From GCA-003244245 sp039924425 (GTDB lineage Bacteria; Actinomycetota; Actinomycetes; Mycobacteriales; Pseudonocardiaceae), in the NCBI GenBank assembly GCA_039924425.1, contig JBDTAX010000199.1, forward strand, positions 1 through 21,454: a DNA stretch of 21,454 nucleotides, in the 5' to 3' direction. Below are positions 13,333 through 20,736 of this stretch, piece by piece. The notes beneath the pieces were generated by a model, which saw only the letters and a program-made list of their open reading frames with translations, did no database searches and was not told the DNA's origin. Made by a program: the position numbers and the translations under genes. Numbering within the stretch: position 1 is the first letter of the stretch; each line of letters starts with the position of its first letter.

Positions 13333-14846
13333 TGGCCGGCCTCCTCACGGGAGTTGAGCACGGTGATGTTGCGCAGCAGCGCGGAGGGGCACCCGTGGCT
13401 GACCGCGGCGACCTGGCCGGGCTGGGCCTTGCCGCAGTTCAGTGCGCCGGCGAGCAACCAGGTGCGCTGGCCTCCCACGGCTTCCAAGGCGCCCCAGAAA
13501 TCGGTGGTGGTGGCTTGGTAGGCGACGTCACGGAGCTGCCCAGCCAGCGCGCCGCCCTCAATGCGGTAGAACCGCTGCCCGGTGAACTGGAAGTTGTAGC
13601 GCTGCATGTCGATCGACCAGGAGCGGTCACCGACGATGTAGATGCCGCGCTGCACCCCGGAGATCAGCTCCGCGGTCGCGGTGTCGGTGTCCGGGTCGGG
13701 TTGCAGCGACACGTTGGCCATTCGTTGGATGGGCACGTGGTGGGGCGAGTCCGCGTACGCGCAGCCCGCTGAGCGTTCCAGCCCCAGTCGGCGGGCGAAG
13801 GCCCGATCGGTCTGGTAGCCGACCAGCGTCCCGCCGGCCACCAGGTCCCACCGCGAGGTGGCGACCCCGTCGTCGTCGTAGCCGATGGTGGCCAGCCCGT
13901 GGGGCTCGGTGCGGTCCCCGGTGACGTGCATGGCCGGCGAACCGTAGCGCAGGGTGCCGAGCTTGTCCGGAGTGGCGAAGGAGGACCCGGCATAGGCCGC
14001 TTCGTAGCCGATCGCCCGGTCGTACTCGGTGGCGTGCCCCACCGACTCGTGGATCGTCAGCCACAGGTTGGTCGGGTCGATCACCAGGTCGTAGCGCCCG
14101 GGCGCGACGCTGGGTGCCTTGACCTTCTCGGCCAGCCATTCGGGCATCTGCGTGAGCTCACCGTCCCAGTTCCAGACGGTGTTGCCGGTCAGGTACTCCC
14201 AGCCTCGCGCGGTGGGTGGCCCGCAGGTCCGCATGCTCTCGAACGAGCCGCCCGCCCGGTCCACCGCGGTGGCGGTGACACTGGGGTGGATCCGTACTCG
14301 CTGCTGGGTGGTGCTGGTGCCGGCCGAGTCGGCGTAGAACTTGATCTCTTTCTCCGCCTGGAAGAGCACCTCGGTGTGCTCCACCCCGTCAGCGGCGAGT
14401 AGCCGGCGCGACCACTCCGTGAGCAGTGCCACCTTCTCCTGCAGCGGCACCGTGAACGGGTCGATCTCGTGATCACCGACCCAGACCGCGTCAGTGTGTA
14501 CTGGCTCGGCGGCCAGCTCCACCCGCTCGGCGTTGAGCGGGCTCAGGGTGCGGGCCACCTCGACGGCCCGCTGCGCGGTGGCCGCCGCGGACTGTGCGGT
14601 CAGCTCCAAGTGCGAGGCGAACCCCCAGGTGCCTTCGACGATCACCCGGACGGCCAGCCCGATCGTGGTGGAGTCCCGCGCCGTCGCGACTGTCCCATCG
14701 CGCAGCCGCAGCAGCTGCCGGGTGGTCCGTTCGATTCGGACATCGGCGTGCTCGACGCCCAGCTCGCGAGCTCGTCCCAGGGCAGCGTCGGCCACCAGTC
14801 GCAACGGCAGGGCAAGGAAGGCGGGATCGATCGTGCCGGTACTCAC
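13329..14846 (-). CDS. tldD: TldD-type metalloprotease, catalytic subunit
   Basis: A 505-residue protein. The zinc motif IHESVGHATE gives H266-E267-xxx-H271 (HExxxH), the hallmark of TldD. A conserved Cys occurs near the C-terminus in SHGCPSALLRNITVLNS, where the third zinc ligand is expected. The N-terminal half has the usual alpha/beta segment (RLRDGTVATARDSTTIGLAV, then EGTWGFASHLEL). The start is GTG 14846, a short distance after a possible -10 (TAGGGT), so the leader is short. It is the first gene of a tldD-tldE pair with overlapping ends and probably has a cytoplasmic role in peptide turnover or maturation. Confidence 0.93.
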   Translation of the reverse strand: MSTGTIDPAFLALPLRLVADAALGRARELGVEHADVRIERTTRQLLRLRDGTVATARDSTTIGLAVRVIVEGTWGFASHLELTAQSAAATAQRAVEVARTLSPLNAERVELAAEPVHTDAVWVGDHEIDPFTVPLQEKVALLTEWSRRLLAADGVEHTEVLFQAEKEIKFYADSAGTSTTQQRVRIHPSVTATAVDRAGGSFESMRTCGPPTARGWEYLTGNTVWNWDGELTQMPEWLAEKVKAPSVAPGRYDLVIDPTNLWLTIHESVGHATEYDRAIGYEAAYAGSSFATPDKLGTLRYGSPAMHVTGDRTEPHGLATIGYDDDGVATSRWDLVAGGTLVGYQTDRAFARRLGLERSAGCAYADSPHHVPIQRMANVSLQPDPDTDTATAELISGVQRGIYIVGDRSWSIDMQRYNFQFTGQRFYRIEGGALAGQLRDVAYQATTTDFWGALEAVGGQRTWLLAGALNCGKAQPGQVAAVSHGCPSALLRNITVLNSREEAGQ

Positions 14847-15077
14847 GATGACCGACCCTAACCTCGCCGCTTGCCGTTAGCCAGCTCGGCGCCGAGACCG
14901 CTCTGCGCGTCGGTTTGTGACCGCTCACCGCGGCGGCTACCGCATCGGGCGCAAGCGACACGCCAGCGCAGGTGCGTGGTTTGCCGCCACTGTGGCCCTA
15001 CCGTTACCTTCCGTCGGTCGCAGGTCACGATCTGGTTGCGAGCAGGCGCCGTTCTCGGCTCGCGCACCAGGTACCCG

Positions 15078-15932
15078 GTGCGGAAGGGGTTCACACAGTT
15101 GGCGCGTCACCGTTGTCCCCCAGGTCATCGGCGGCATTCTCACTTTGCCTCCACCTCTGCACCCGAGTCTGGATCTCGCGGAGCGCATCGCCTGCCCCGA
15201 CCGGGCCCCGCGCTGCGGGGTCGGGCATTGACAGCGGCTGTCGCCGCTGGCGCCCTGGCGGTGGCCGGCCATGCGATACAGGCCAGTGCGGCAACTCCAG
15301 CCGAGCAGGTCGCCGAGGTAACTCCCGCCGCACTAACTGCTTCATCGGTGGAACCCGAGGTTCTGTTACTGGACCGCGGCACCCGTGACGGCGCAACCGG
15401 AGTGTCCGCGCTGCGCCGCGCCGTGGAGCGAGCGGACCGAGCGGCTTATCAGGAAGTTCTCCGCACCCGTCTCGGGGAGCCCTATCAAGCCGGCAACAGC
15501 CACAGCCTGGATGGCTGGATCGACAAAGCGCTCGGCTTGATGGGTTTGCCGCAAGCTCTCGCCCCCGGCGTCAGGTCGATCATCATGCACGAGTCCGGCG
15601 GCAACCCTAACGCGATCAACACCTGGGACAGCAACGCCGCGGCGGGCACCCCATCGCAGGGCCTCATGCAGACCATCCCCAGCACCTTCCGAGCCTGCGT
15701 GCTGCCCAGCTTGGCGAGCAGCTCGATCACCGATCCGGTGGCCAACATCACCGCCGGAATCCGCAGCATGATCGCGCACCACGGGATCAGCGCCGTGATG
15801 AGCGGTGGTCGGCACGATGCTCACGGCAACTACATTGGATACGGTGGGGCGGGCTGTTCGTCCTATAACGTCAGCGAGTACGCGGCTCAGCTGCGCAGCT
15901 TGTGGGCCAACGAGCCGGTGCCCGTCCTGTAG
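15078..15932 (+). CDS. Secreted lytic transglycosylase (SLT/lysozyme-like domain)
   Basis: A 284-residue protein. GTG 15078 is the most plausible start; an in-frame TTG at 15099 is possible. A long basic stretch (residues 1-50, rich in R and H) precedes a hydrophobic core (LTAAVAAGALAVAGHAI) and an ASA-type cleavage site near 71, so export is likely. The catalytic domain occupies about 140-284: Glu 172 in HESGGNPNAINTWDSNA, the GTPSQGLMQTIPSTF block, and the NITAGIRSMIAHHG segment. This is the arrangement of actinobacterial SLT-domain wall hydrolases, which cut the glycan of peptidoglycan. No further wall-binding module is seen. The region upstream (14880-15077) does not show the conserved blocks of the c-di-AMP riboswitch that often precedes such genes. 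Confidence 0.85.
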   Translation: MRKGFTQLARHRCPPGHRRHSHFASTSAPESGSRGAHRLPRPGPALRGRALTAAVAAGALAVAGHAIQASAATPAEQVAEVTPAALTASSVEPEVLLLDRGTRDGATGVSALRRAVERADRAAYQEVLRTRLGEPYQAGNSHSLDGWIDKALGLMGLPQALAPGVRSIIMHESGGNPNAINTWDSNAAAGTPSQGLMQTIPSTFRACVLPSLASSSITDPVANITAGIRSMIAHHGISAVMSGGRHDAHGNYIGYGGAGCSSYNVSEYAAQLRSLWANEPVPVL

Positions 15933-15954
15933 CCACATATAAGGAGCCAGGGGA

Positions 15955-16103
15955 ATGGCGGACGAGCAGCGCAAGGCGGCCGCCACACTGGGCGTCGCCG
16001 ACGTCGAGTTCCTCGGTTACCCCGATGGCAGGCCCAGGCCCAGGCCGCCGGTCTGCCGGCGGGCCGGTTGGCGGAGGGCTACCGCGTGCTCGACACCCGC
16101 TGA
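15955..16103 (+). pseudogene. Remnant of a PIG-L (LmbE-like) deacetylase gene
   Basis: From ATG 15955, with aaggag about nine bases upstream, the frame reads MADEQRKAAATLGVADVEFL and then GYPDGR. This is the segment that follows the HPDD active site in PIG-L N-acetylglucosamine deacetylases. From 16029 a different frame reads a Q-A repeat and then AAGLPAGRLAEGYRVLDTR and a TGA at 16101-16103, which looks like the extreme C-terminus of the same family. The roughly 150 residues between, and the catalytic N-terminus, are missing. The two pieces are joined at a short caggcc repeat. The gene is therefore dead, reduced by deletions on both sides. Family assignment is by motif memory only. Confidence 0.65.
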
Positions 16104-16104
16104 C

Positions 16105-16884
16105 TTACACCAGCTCAGCGACAATGCCCGCGTACCGTGCGCGAAGGATGTCGAGGACAGGGTGGTCTGCTGGCCACTGCATACCGTTGACAGCGCTGAC
16201 AGCGCGTATGCCAGTTGCCGCGTTCGTGGTGAAGACGGCGTCCACATCAGCTGACTGACCAAGCGTCACCGGTGCGGTGGCGACCCGCCCATCGCGAGAC
16301 TCGCTGACCAGTCGCATGGTCACGCCCGCGAGGCGGTCCGCGTGCGGCCAGACGATCCGGTCGCCGTCGATGAAGCCAATGTTCGACGTGGCCGCCTCGC
16401 AGATGTGACCCTCGGCGTCAGTGAACAGCGCATCGTCGAAGCCGTTGCGCTGAGCGATGCGCCGATGCCGTAGCGATCCGAAAAGACCGACATGCTTGAC
16501 GTCAGGCAGCTCGCGGCGATAGGTGGTCGACTGCAGGCGCAGCGCGGGAAACGGCGCTTGCGTCGTTGGTCGGGTCGTGACCAGCAGGCGCGGCTCGGCG
16601 TCCGCACCGGGGTGCCCGAGTTCGAGCGTGGGGTCGAACACGGTCACTCGGATCACGATCGACCGGGGTGTGTCGGCCAGCGCGTGGCGCAGGAGGTGCC
16701 GGACCTGGTCGAGGTCCAGATCGGTGTCAAACACCCGGCGGCAGTCACGGCTCAACCGCTCCAGATGATGGGAGAGGCCACGCACTCGCCGCTCGTCGAC
16801 ACGCATTGAGGTGAAGTGACCGTAGTTGGTCAGCGCCAATGCCTCGAGTTGGGCGAGGTCGACGCCGTTGCGCTGCGCGTTCAT
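16105..16884 (-). CDS. Class IV aminotransferase (aminodeoxychorismate lyase-like)
   Basis: A 259-residue PLP enzyme. ATG 16884 is preceded by GGAGAG and is preferred over upstream in-frame starts. Lys 130 in DVKHVGLFG is the probable PLP-binding lysine. Glu 163 in the ICEAATSNIGFIDG block is the class IV signature for PLP ring-nitrogen contact. The C-terminus has TTNAATGIRAVSAVNG. The family includes 4-amino-4-deoxychorismate lyase (folate synthesis), branched-chain and D-amino acid aminotransferases. Length and motifs fit the PabC-like group best, but no pabA or pabB is nearby, so the substrate is open. The gene ends two bases from the PIG-L remnant and is divergent from the Wzz-like gene. 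Confidence 0.82.
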   Translation of the reverse strand: MNAQRNGVDLAQLEALALTNYGHFTSMRVDERRVRGLSHHLERLSRDCRRVFDTDLDLDQVRHLLRHALADTPRSIVIRVTVFDPTLELGHPGADAEPRLLVTTRPTTQAPFPALRLQSTTYRRELPDVKHVGLFGSLRHRRIAQRNGFDDALFTDAEGHICEAATSNIGFIDGDRIVWPHADRLAGVTMRLVSESRDGRVATAPVTLGQSADVDAVFTTNAATGIRAVSAVNGMQWPADHPVLDILRARYAGIVAELV

Positions 16885-17033
16885 CTCTCCAGCGATCGGG
16901 TACTCCCAGCGTATTGTGGGGTTGTGACCAGGTTGCTCACACGTTATTGGGCCACAGTTCACAACGAGGCCGCTACTGCCACACAGTGCTACTGCCACGC
17001 ACGGTCCGGGCCCAAGAGCGGAATAGGCATTCG
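16885..17033. promoter_or_regulatory. Divergent promoter region with a short tandem repeat
   Basis: This spacer must hold the promoters of the minus-strand aminotransferase and the plus-strand Wzz-like gene. It contains an 11-bp direct repeat gctactgccac at 16972-16982 and 16988-16998 (16-bp period), 35 to 60 bases before the Wzz-like start, and a broken dyad ttgtgacc...ctcaca near 16922-16941. No canonical promoter stands out. Confidence 0.35.
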
Positions 17034-18029
17034 ATGAACTACGAAGAGCAACCGCAGCGCTACCCGGGGAACGGCGAAGTGACGTTGCGTAATTCCGTGG
17101 GACAGATCGAGCACGCCGTCCGAGGCAGCGGTCGCGGCCAGGTGCTGACGCGCCTGGCGTTGCTCACGTTGGCGATCATCCTGGTGGGCGCGGCTGGTGG
17201 CCTGGGCGGCGCTCTGGTGTGGCCGAAAACCTACGCGGCGCGCGCGGAGATCGTCTGCTCCCTGAGTCAGGACCAGCAGGGCGGCGACACCCTCCTGCAG
17301 GATCCCCAGTTGTCCACGCAGCTAGTGATCCTGAAGAGCCTGGCCGTGCTCGGCCCGATCGCCCGGCAGCAGAACCGGCAATACCAGGATCTCGCCAAGG
17401 ACATCAGCGCACAGATCCTGGACAGCAGCGACGTCATCCAGATTGAGGCCGACGCCTCCACCATGCCAGCCGCGCTGCGGACGCTGCAAGCGGTCATGAC
17501 CAACTACCTCGCGCTCGCCGCCCAGCCCAGTGCGGCGGACCGCACCCTCACCACCCAGCTCACGCAGGCCCAGGCGACCACCGCGGCGCGCCAAACGCGA
17601 GTGCAGCAACTCGCGGCCGCGGTGTCAGTGAAAACCGCCACTCAGGCTTCTCTCAACGATGCCCAGGCGCAGCTCACCGCAGCCCAGAACCAGGAGAATG
17701 TCATCCAGCAGCGCATCGCCGAATTCGGTCTCACCGGCCAGACAGGGCTCAATGCCCAGCTGTTGACGCCGCCCTACTCGCTACCCGATCCTGTTTCACC
17801 CCGACCGCTGCTCGCGGCCGGTATCGGTGCGCTGGTCGGGATGGTCGTAGCCGGTGTGCTGCTGGCGTGCAGCGCCCTGGGCTGGACCAAGGATCTGGGT
17901 TGGACCAACGACCTGGTGAAGGCCCGTGGTAAAGATGAGGATGCCGATGCGGGTGGCTCCGCCCCACCGGGTGCCCCGGCAGCCGGTAGGGTCGCGCAGG
18001 TGCCGGATCGGCTCCGAGGTCACGACTGA
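17034..18029 (+). CDS. Wzz-like chain-length determinant / polysaccharide co-polymerase
   Basis: A 331-residue protein from ATG 17034 (gagcgga upstream). TM1 spans about 40-63 and TM2 about 258-284. Between them lies an extracytoplasmic domain with a Wzz-N-like start (TYAARAEIVCSL), a long Gln/Ala/Thr-rich coiled coil (about 170-235), and a proline motif LPDPVSPRP immediately before TM2. This two-TM, coiled-coil, P-x-x-P layout is that of Wzz/CpsC-type proteins that set the length of exported polysaccharides. The tail after TM2 is short, acidic then proline-rich, with no Walker kinase domain. No glycosyltransferase or flippase is near, so it is an orphan and could instead serve a structural role with the small membrane proteins downstream. 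Confidence 0.72.
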   Translation: MNYEEQPQRYPGNGEVTLRNSVGQIEHAVRGSGRGQVLTRLALLTLAIILVGAAGGLGGALVWPKTYAARAEIVCSLSQDQQGGDTLLQDPQLSTQLVILKSLAVLGPIARQQNRQYQDLAKDISAQILDSSDVIQIEADASTMPAALRTLQAVMTNYLALAAQPSAADRTLTTQLTQAQATTAARQTRVQQLAAAVSVKTATQASLNDAQAQLTAAQNQENVIQQRIAEFGLTGQTGLNAQLLTPPYSLPDPVSPRPLLAAGIGALVGMVVAGVLLACSALGWTKDLGWTNDLVKARGKDEDADAGGSAPPGAPAAGRVAQVPDRLRGHD

Positions 18030-18373
18030 AGGTCTTCAGCAGCCACACTCGCCCATCTAGCGCAATCACGCTGAATCCGACATATCGGTCTTATGTCCGT
18101 GTCAGCCCGTGAAGATCTGGTCCGAATAGTGACTGCTGGGGCTGATGGCGCTGATGTGACGGAATTTTCACCGGCAGGAGCGCGCGGTCCGATGCTGAGG
18201 CTCCGGATGCCGCGCGGTGACGGACCCCCATACTGCCACTTCCCTCAGCTCGTGATCGAGGGTAAACTTCCGATAACGAATCTAAATGGCGATAAGGGTC
18301 GCGATCCGAACCTGATCGAGTGTCAGAAGCTTGGTCGAGCGTCAGAACTTTCCTCGCGGGGTTGGGGGTTACA
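18030..18373. other. 344-base stretch without a convincing gene
   Basis: An open frame from ATG 18093 to 18377 exists, but it lacks a ribosome binding site and any domain I recognise, and its codon bias is weaker than that of its neighbours. I do not call it. The right end carries an imperfect direct repeat, tcgagtgtcagaa (18316-18328) and tcgagcgtcagaa (18335-18347), 19 bases apart. It lies in the place expected for the promoter or operator of the five-gene membrane cluster that follows. Confidence 0.4.
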
Positions 18374-18637
18374 TTGAATCAGCTTGGTGAGTCGAATCTC
18401 GATGGCTGGTGGTTGGGCCTGATCATCGGGTTGGTGGTCGTGGTGGTTGTGGTGATCGTTGTCAGCGCGCTCCTCGTGCTTGCCTCTCGGATCAACGCGC
18501 AGGCTCGCGGGGTGACTCGTGAGCTCGAGGCGACACAGTCGACCACACAGCCACTCCGGGAGCTGGGCCGCACGAACAACACGCTCCAGAGCATTCTCCG
18601 GGGCGCTCAGGCCGCTCGACAAGCATTGGGGGGATAA
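18374..18637 (+). CDS. Small single-TM membrane protein 1 of 5
   Basis: An 87-residue protein. TTG 18374 is preferred, with a G-rich stretch just upstream; a GTG at 18320 would add 18 residues. One very hydrophobic segment (residues about 12-38, GLIIGLVVVVVVVIVVSALL) is followed by a polar helical tail with heptad-like spacing (SRINAQARGVTRELEATQST, then LRELGRTNNTLQSILRGAQ). By the positive-inside rule the tail is probably cytoplasmic. I do not recognise a family. The gene ends two bases before the next start, so the cluster is an operon. The tail layout (short repeats of N-x-x-L and L-x-x-I) resembles that of its neighbours, as if the proteins form mixed helical bundles. Confidence 0.6.
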   Translation: MNQLGESNLDGWWLGLIIGLVVVVVVVIVVSALLVLASRINAQARGVTRELEATQSTTQPLRELGRTNNTLQSILRGAQAARQALGG

Positions 18638-18639
18638 CA

Positions 18640-18915
18640 ATGGTCTTGGCTCTCGCCGCGCAGGAGAGCACGTTCTGGCAGGTTCTCCTGATTATCGGGG
18701 CAGTCGTGATAGTTGCGGTGATCGCGCTGCTCAGCCTGCTTCTCTACTTGGTCCGCTCCATCGAAGACAGTGTGGAGGGAGTGTCGGACGTGGCGTTGCG
18801 GGTTGGCGGCAACACGGCCAACATCAAGATTGCGCTCGCCGTCGCGGCCACTCTGGATGAGGTCGCGCAAGAGGCTCGACGCCACGCCCGGCTCCTGGGG
18901 GTGGGGGCGCGATGA
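18640..18915 (+). CDS. Small single-TM membrane protein 2 of 5
   Basis: A 91-residue protein from ATG 18640, with ggggg six bases upstream. TM segment residues about 13-38 (WQVLLIIGAVVIVAVIALLS and following). The tail SIEDSVEGVSDVALRVGGNT leads to a second mildly hydrophobic helix (IKIALAVAATLDEVAQEARR). It overlaps the next gene by four bases (ATGA), which implies translational coupling. The family is unknown to me. The pattern of a TM helix, then alternating I/V/L with N/D, is shared with members 1, 3 and 5 of the cluster. Confidence 0.7.
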   Translation: MVLALAAQESTFWQVLLIIGAVVIVAVIALLSLLLYLVRSIEDSVEGVSDVALRVGGNTANIKIALAVAATLDEVAQEARRHARLLGVGAR

Positions 18916-19214
18916 GCACGCAACTGCTCGTGATCCTCACCCTTGTCGAGATCGTGGCACTGGTGGCTGTCCTGGCCCTGTTCGTCATATTGATCACTAG
19001 CCGGCTGCGCTCGATCGCCAACGCTCTCGGACACGTGAGCGGCGGGGTTCTCAGAGCGATCCAAGGCGATGTTTTTCTGGTGGGCGCTGGCTCCGCGATC
19101 CTGAACAAAAAGCTGAACGCGATCTCGGGCATGCTGCCGGCGATCGCCACGAAAGCCGAGTCGCTGCCCGCGAAGCAGCGACAAGCCGGACCGCACGCTC
19201 AGGCCCGCAGGTAG
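18912..19214 (+). CDS. Small single-TM membrane protein 3 of 5
   Basis: A 100-residue protein from ATG 18912, overlapping the stop of the previous gene. TM segment residues about 5-30 (LLVILTLVEIVALVAVLALF and on). The tail starts SRLRSIANALGHVSGGVLRA, has a glycine/alanine-rich middle and ends in a basic K/Q/R stretch. The motif S-R-[LIV]-[RN]-x-x-A right after the TM helix recurs in members 1 and 5 (SRINAQA, SRVNSAL), which supports common ancestry by duplication. No catalytic residues are evident. Confidence 0.7.
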   Translation: MSTQLLVILTLVEIVALVAVLALFVILITSRLRSIANALGHVSGGVLRAIQGDVFLVGAGSAILNKKLNAISGMLPAIATKAESLPAKQRQAGPHAQARR

Positions 19215-19225
19215 AGGAGGCGACG

Positions 19226-19486
19226 ATGACGGCGACTATGATACTGTGGTGGGTTGGCAACGCGATTTTCTTCCTCGTGGTCATACCCGTTGTGGTGGTG
19301 CTCTTACAGCGCCTGGCGAGGTCCGCCGGCGCCGTGGGGAACCGTATCGACATCATTCACGATCAGGCTGGAGGCATCGTGATCGCGGTTGACGATGTGA
19401 AACGGCTAGAATCCACCCGTGACGCCGTGAAACGCGTTGGGGCTGGCCTCACCCGCTACGTGAACGCGGTTGACCGCATCCTGTGA
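19226..19486 (+). CDS. Small single-TM membrane protein 4 of 5
   Basis: An 86-residue protein from ATG 19226 with GAGGAG seven bases upstream. TM segment residues about 7-29 (LWWVGNAIFFLVVIPVVVVL). The tail begins QRLARSAGAVGNRIDIIHDQ and continues with VDDVKRLESTRDAVKRVGAGLTRY-type amphipathic helix sequence. It is more divergent than the other members, but has the same size, topology and gene order. The next gene starts 13 bases downstream. Confidence 0.68.
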   Translation: MTATMILWWVGNAIFFLVVIPVVVVLLQRLARSAGAVGNRIDIIHDQAGGIVIAVDDVKRLESTRDAVKRVGAGLTRYVNAVDRIL

Positions 19487-19499
19487 GGAGCGAATTACC

Positions 19500-19736
19500 A
19501 TGCCGATAGCCGCTATATTCACGATCATCGGAGCAGTGCTCACCGTGTTGGTGCTCGCTGCCTACCTGATCAGTATTGCGTTCGTTCTCAGCCGCGTCAA
19601 TTCCGCGCTCCGCTCAGTCACTGACGGCCTGCACTTGGTTACTGAGCGGACCAAGCCAATCGGACCGATCGTCGAGGACATCAACAGGAATCTTTCCGGA
19701 GTGGACGACGCCTTGAAGGCCGTGCTCGCCAGGTAG
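19500..19736 (+). CDS. Small single-TM membrane protein 5 of 5
   Basis: A 78-residue protein from ATG 19500, with GAGGAG about nine bases upstream. TM segment residues about 4-30 (AAIFTIIGAVLTVLVLAAYL and on). The tail starts SRVNSALRSVTDGLHLVTER, then KPIGPIVEDINRNLSGVDDA. The regular L-x-x-V/I and N spacing predicts an amphipathic, coiled-coil-forming helix. It is the last gene of the cluster; a terminator hairpin follows 24 bases later. No named family is recognised. Confidence 0.7.
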   Translation: MPIAAIFTIIGAVLTVLVLAAYLISIAFVLSRVNSALRSVTDGLHLVTERTKPIGPIVEDINRNLSGVDDALKAVLAR

Positions 19737-19760
19737 CCCGGACTGTCCTTCCCGGTATCG

Positions 19761-19788
19761 CCGGGCGAGACCACCACGTCTCGCCCGG
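19761..19788 (+). terminator. Terminator of the small membrane protein operon
   Basis: Arms ccgggcgagac (19761-19771) and gtctcgcccgg (19778-19788) pair perfectly over 11 bp around the loop caccac, followed by tatttgtg. This is a good factor-independent terminator 24 bases after the last stop codon. Confidence 0.85.
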
Positions 19789-19807
19789 TATTTGTGCTGC
19801 TCAGGGG

Positions 19808-19863
19808 TGGCGGAAGCGGAGGGATTCGAACCCACGGTGCCTCGCGGCACGTTCGCTTTCAAG
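19808..19863 (-). tRNA. 3' fragment of tRNA-Ser(UGA), attachment-site-like
   Basis: On the minus strand the sequence opens with a 7-base anticodon loop cttgaaa (anticodon TGA, Ser). It runs through stem gcgaa, the long class II variable arm (gtgcc-gcga-ggcac), the T loop ttcgaat, an acceptor 3' strand cgcttcc, discriminator g and encoded cca. The five bases before the loop (cagaa) do not pair with gcgaa, and no D arm or 5' acceptor (ggaagcg) lies further upstream. The gene is therefore cut at the anticodon loop. The T stem has one T-T mismatch. Such 3' pieces are what is left at one end of an element integrated by a tyrosine recombinase. Confidence 0.75.
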
Positions 19864-20040
19864 TTCTGCGCTCACCCGTTCGTGTCCCGCGCTGAGTGCG
19901 CTGACCTGCGGGAACAACGACGTCCGACACCTCCAGGTTGCTCCCGGGCCGGGCGGAACTGAGATCCAAACTGAGCCCCAGGCTTGATCACTTCCTCTGG
20001 TGGTGGCGGACTGTTGGTGGTCGCTCGTACGCTGAGCGTC

Positions 20041-20736
20041 ATGGAGCCGCTGGACGTCTCGCGCCACTATGGCTGTGGGCCGGGACCTGTCTCCTTCACC
20101 GACAGGCTTGACCTCGCCGGGTGGGAGGAGCGGAGCGTCTGGGGTTATGACGAGCCCCTGGGCGGTTTCTTCGCGCAACTTTGGACCAACGCCAGCACCT
20201 CCGACGAGCCAGAGATCTGGCTTTCGGCTGGGGACGGGATCTACCCATGGCCGGGTTGCATCGCGCTGGAGATCGTGGAACGGACCCGAGCCGCGCCGCT
20301 GGCCGTCGTCCGAGCCTTGGGGGTGGCCGATCCCAAGCCCAGGCTCCGACCCCTGGCGGAGATCACTGCGCGGATGACGGAGATCGGCGAGCCGAGGGAC
20401 CAGACCCGTTTCGTCGCTGGGCAGCTCCTCGCGTTGGGCTGGACACTGGGGGCGGGGGAGGTCTGCCCTGGTTCGCGGCTGCCATCGATCCCCGGCAGGC
20501 CTTCCCCACGGCGGGTCGACGCTGAGCGGCATCTGGTCACCGGCCGCGTCTACCGGGGCGCGGATCGAGATCTCCACTCCGGAGCGGACACGGGACTCTC
20601 GTGGGCGTTGGGTCGCGGTGATGAGCTGCGGGAGTTGGCTGTCCCGGCCGGCACGATCGCTCCTACGACGTCACCTGAGGGCAACCCGGGCCGTGTCTGG
20701 CTTGATGTGCCCTACGAGGAGAAAGATCAGGCCAAG
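20041..20736 (+). pseudogene. Uncharacterised protein, probably frame-disrupted
   Basis: From ATG 20041 the frame reads MEPLDVSRHYGCGPGPVSFT and continues with G/C-biased third positions to about 20450. Within the G-run ctgggggcgggggagg (about 20444-20460) the good coding signal appears to jump: a different frame then reads LPWFAAAIDPRQAFPTAGR and stops at 20523-20525. The original frame remains open and reaches a DUF5710-like start (GRVWLDVPYEEKDQAK) at about 20689. It may be one long gene with two frame errors, or two adjacent genes. No domain is recognised in the first part. It lies on the far side of the tRNA-Ser fragment, as expected for cargo of an integrated element. Confidence 0.45.

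Noticed and set aside
14531..14550. gagcgggctcaggg inside tldD as a third hairpin copy
   Set aside because: It has no complementary arm and encodes an ordinary TldD segment (LSPLNAERV); short chance similarity.
14990..15035. MtrA-type half sites (gttacc, ggtcacg) before the transglycosylase
   Set aside because: Spacing and sequence match the known repeats too loosely; chance is likely in a region this short.
14880..15077. Possible c-di-AMP (ydaO) riboswitch before the transglycosylase
   Set aside because: The conserved blocks (ggagcggggga-like and ggggtgaatc-like) are absent in the order expected.
18093..18377. 94-codon frame between the Wzz-like gene and the membrane cluster
   Set aside because: No ribosome binding site, weak codon bias, overlap with the likely promoter and the next gene start, and no domain.
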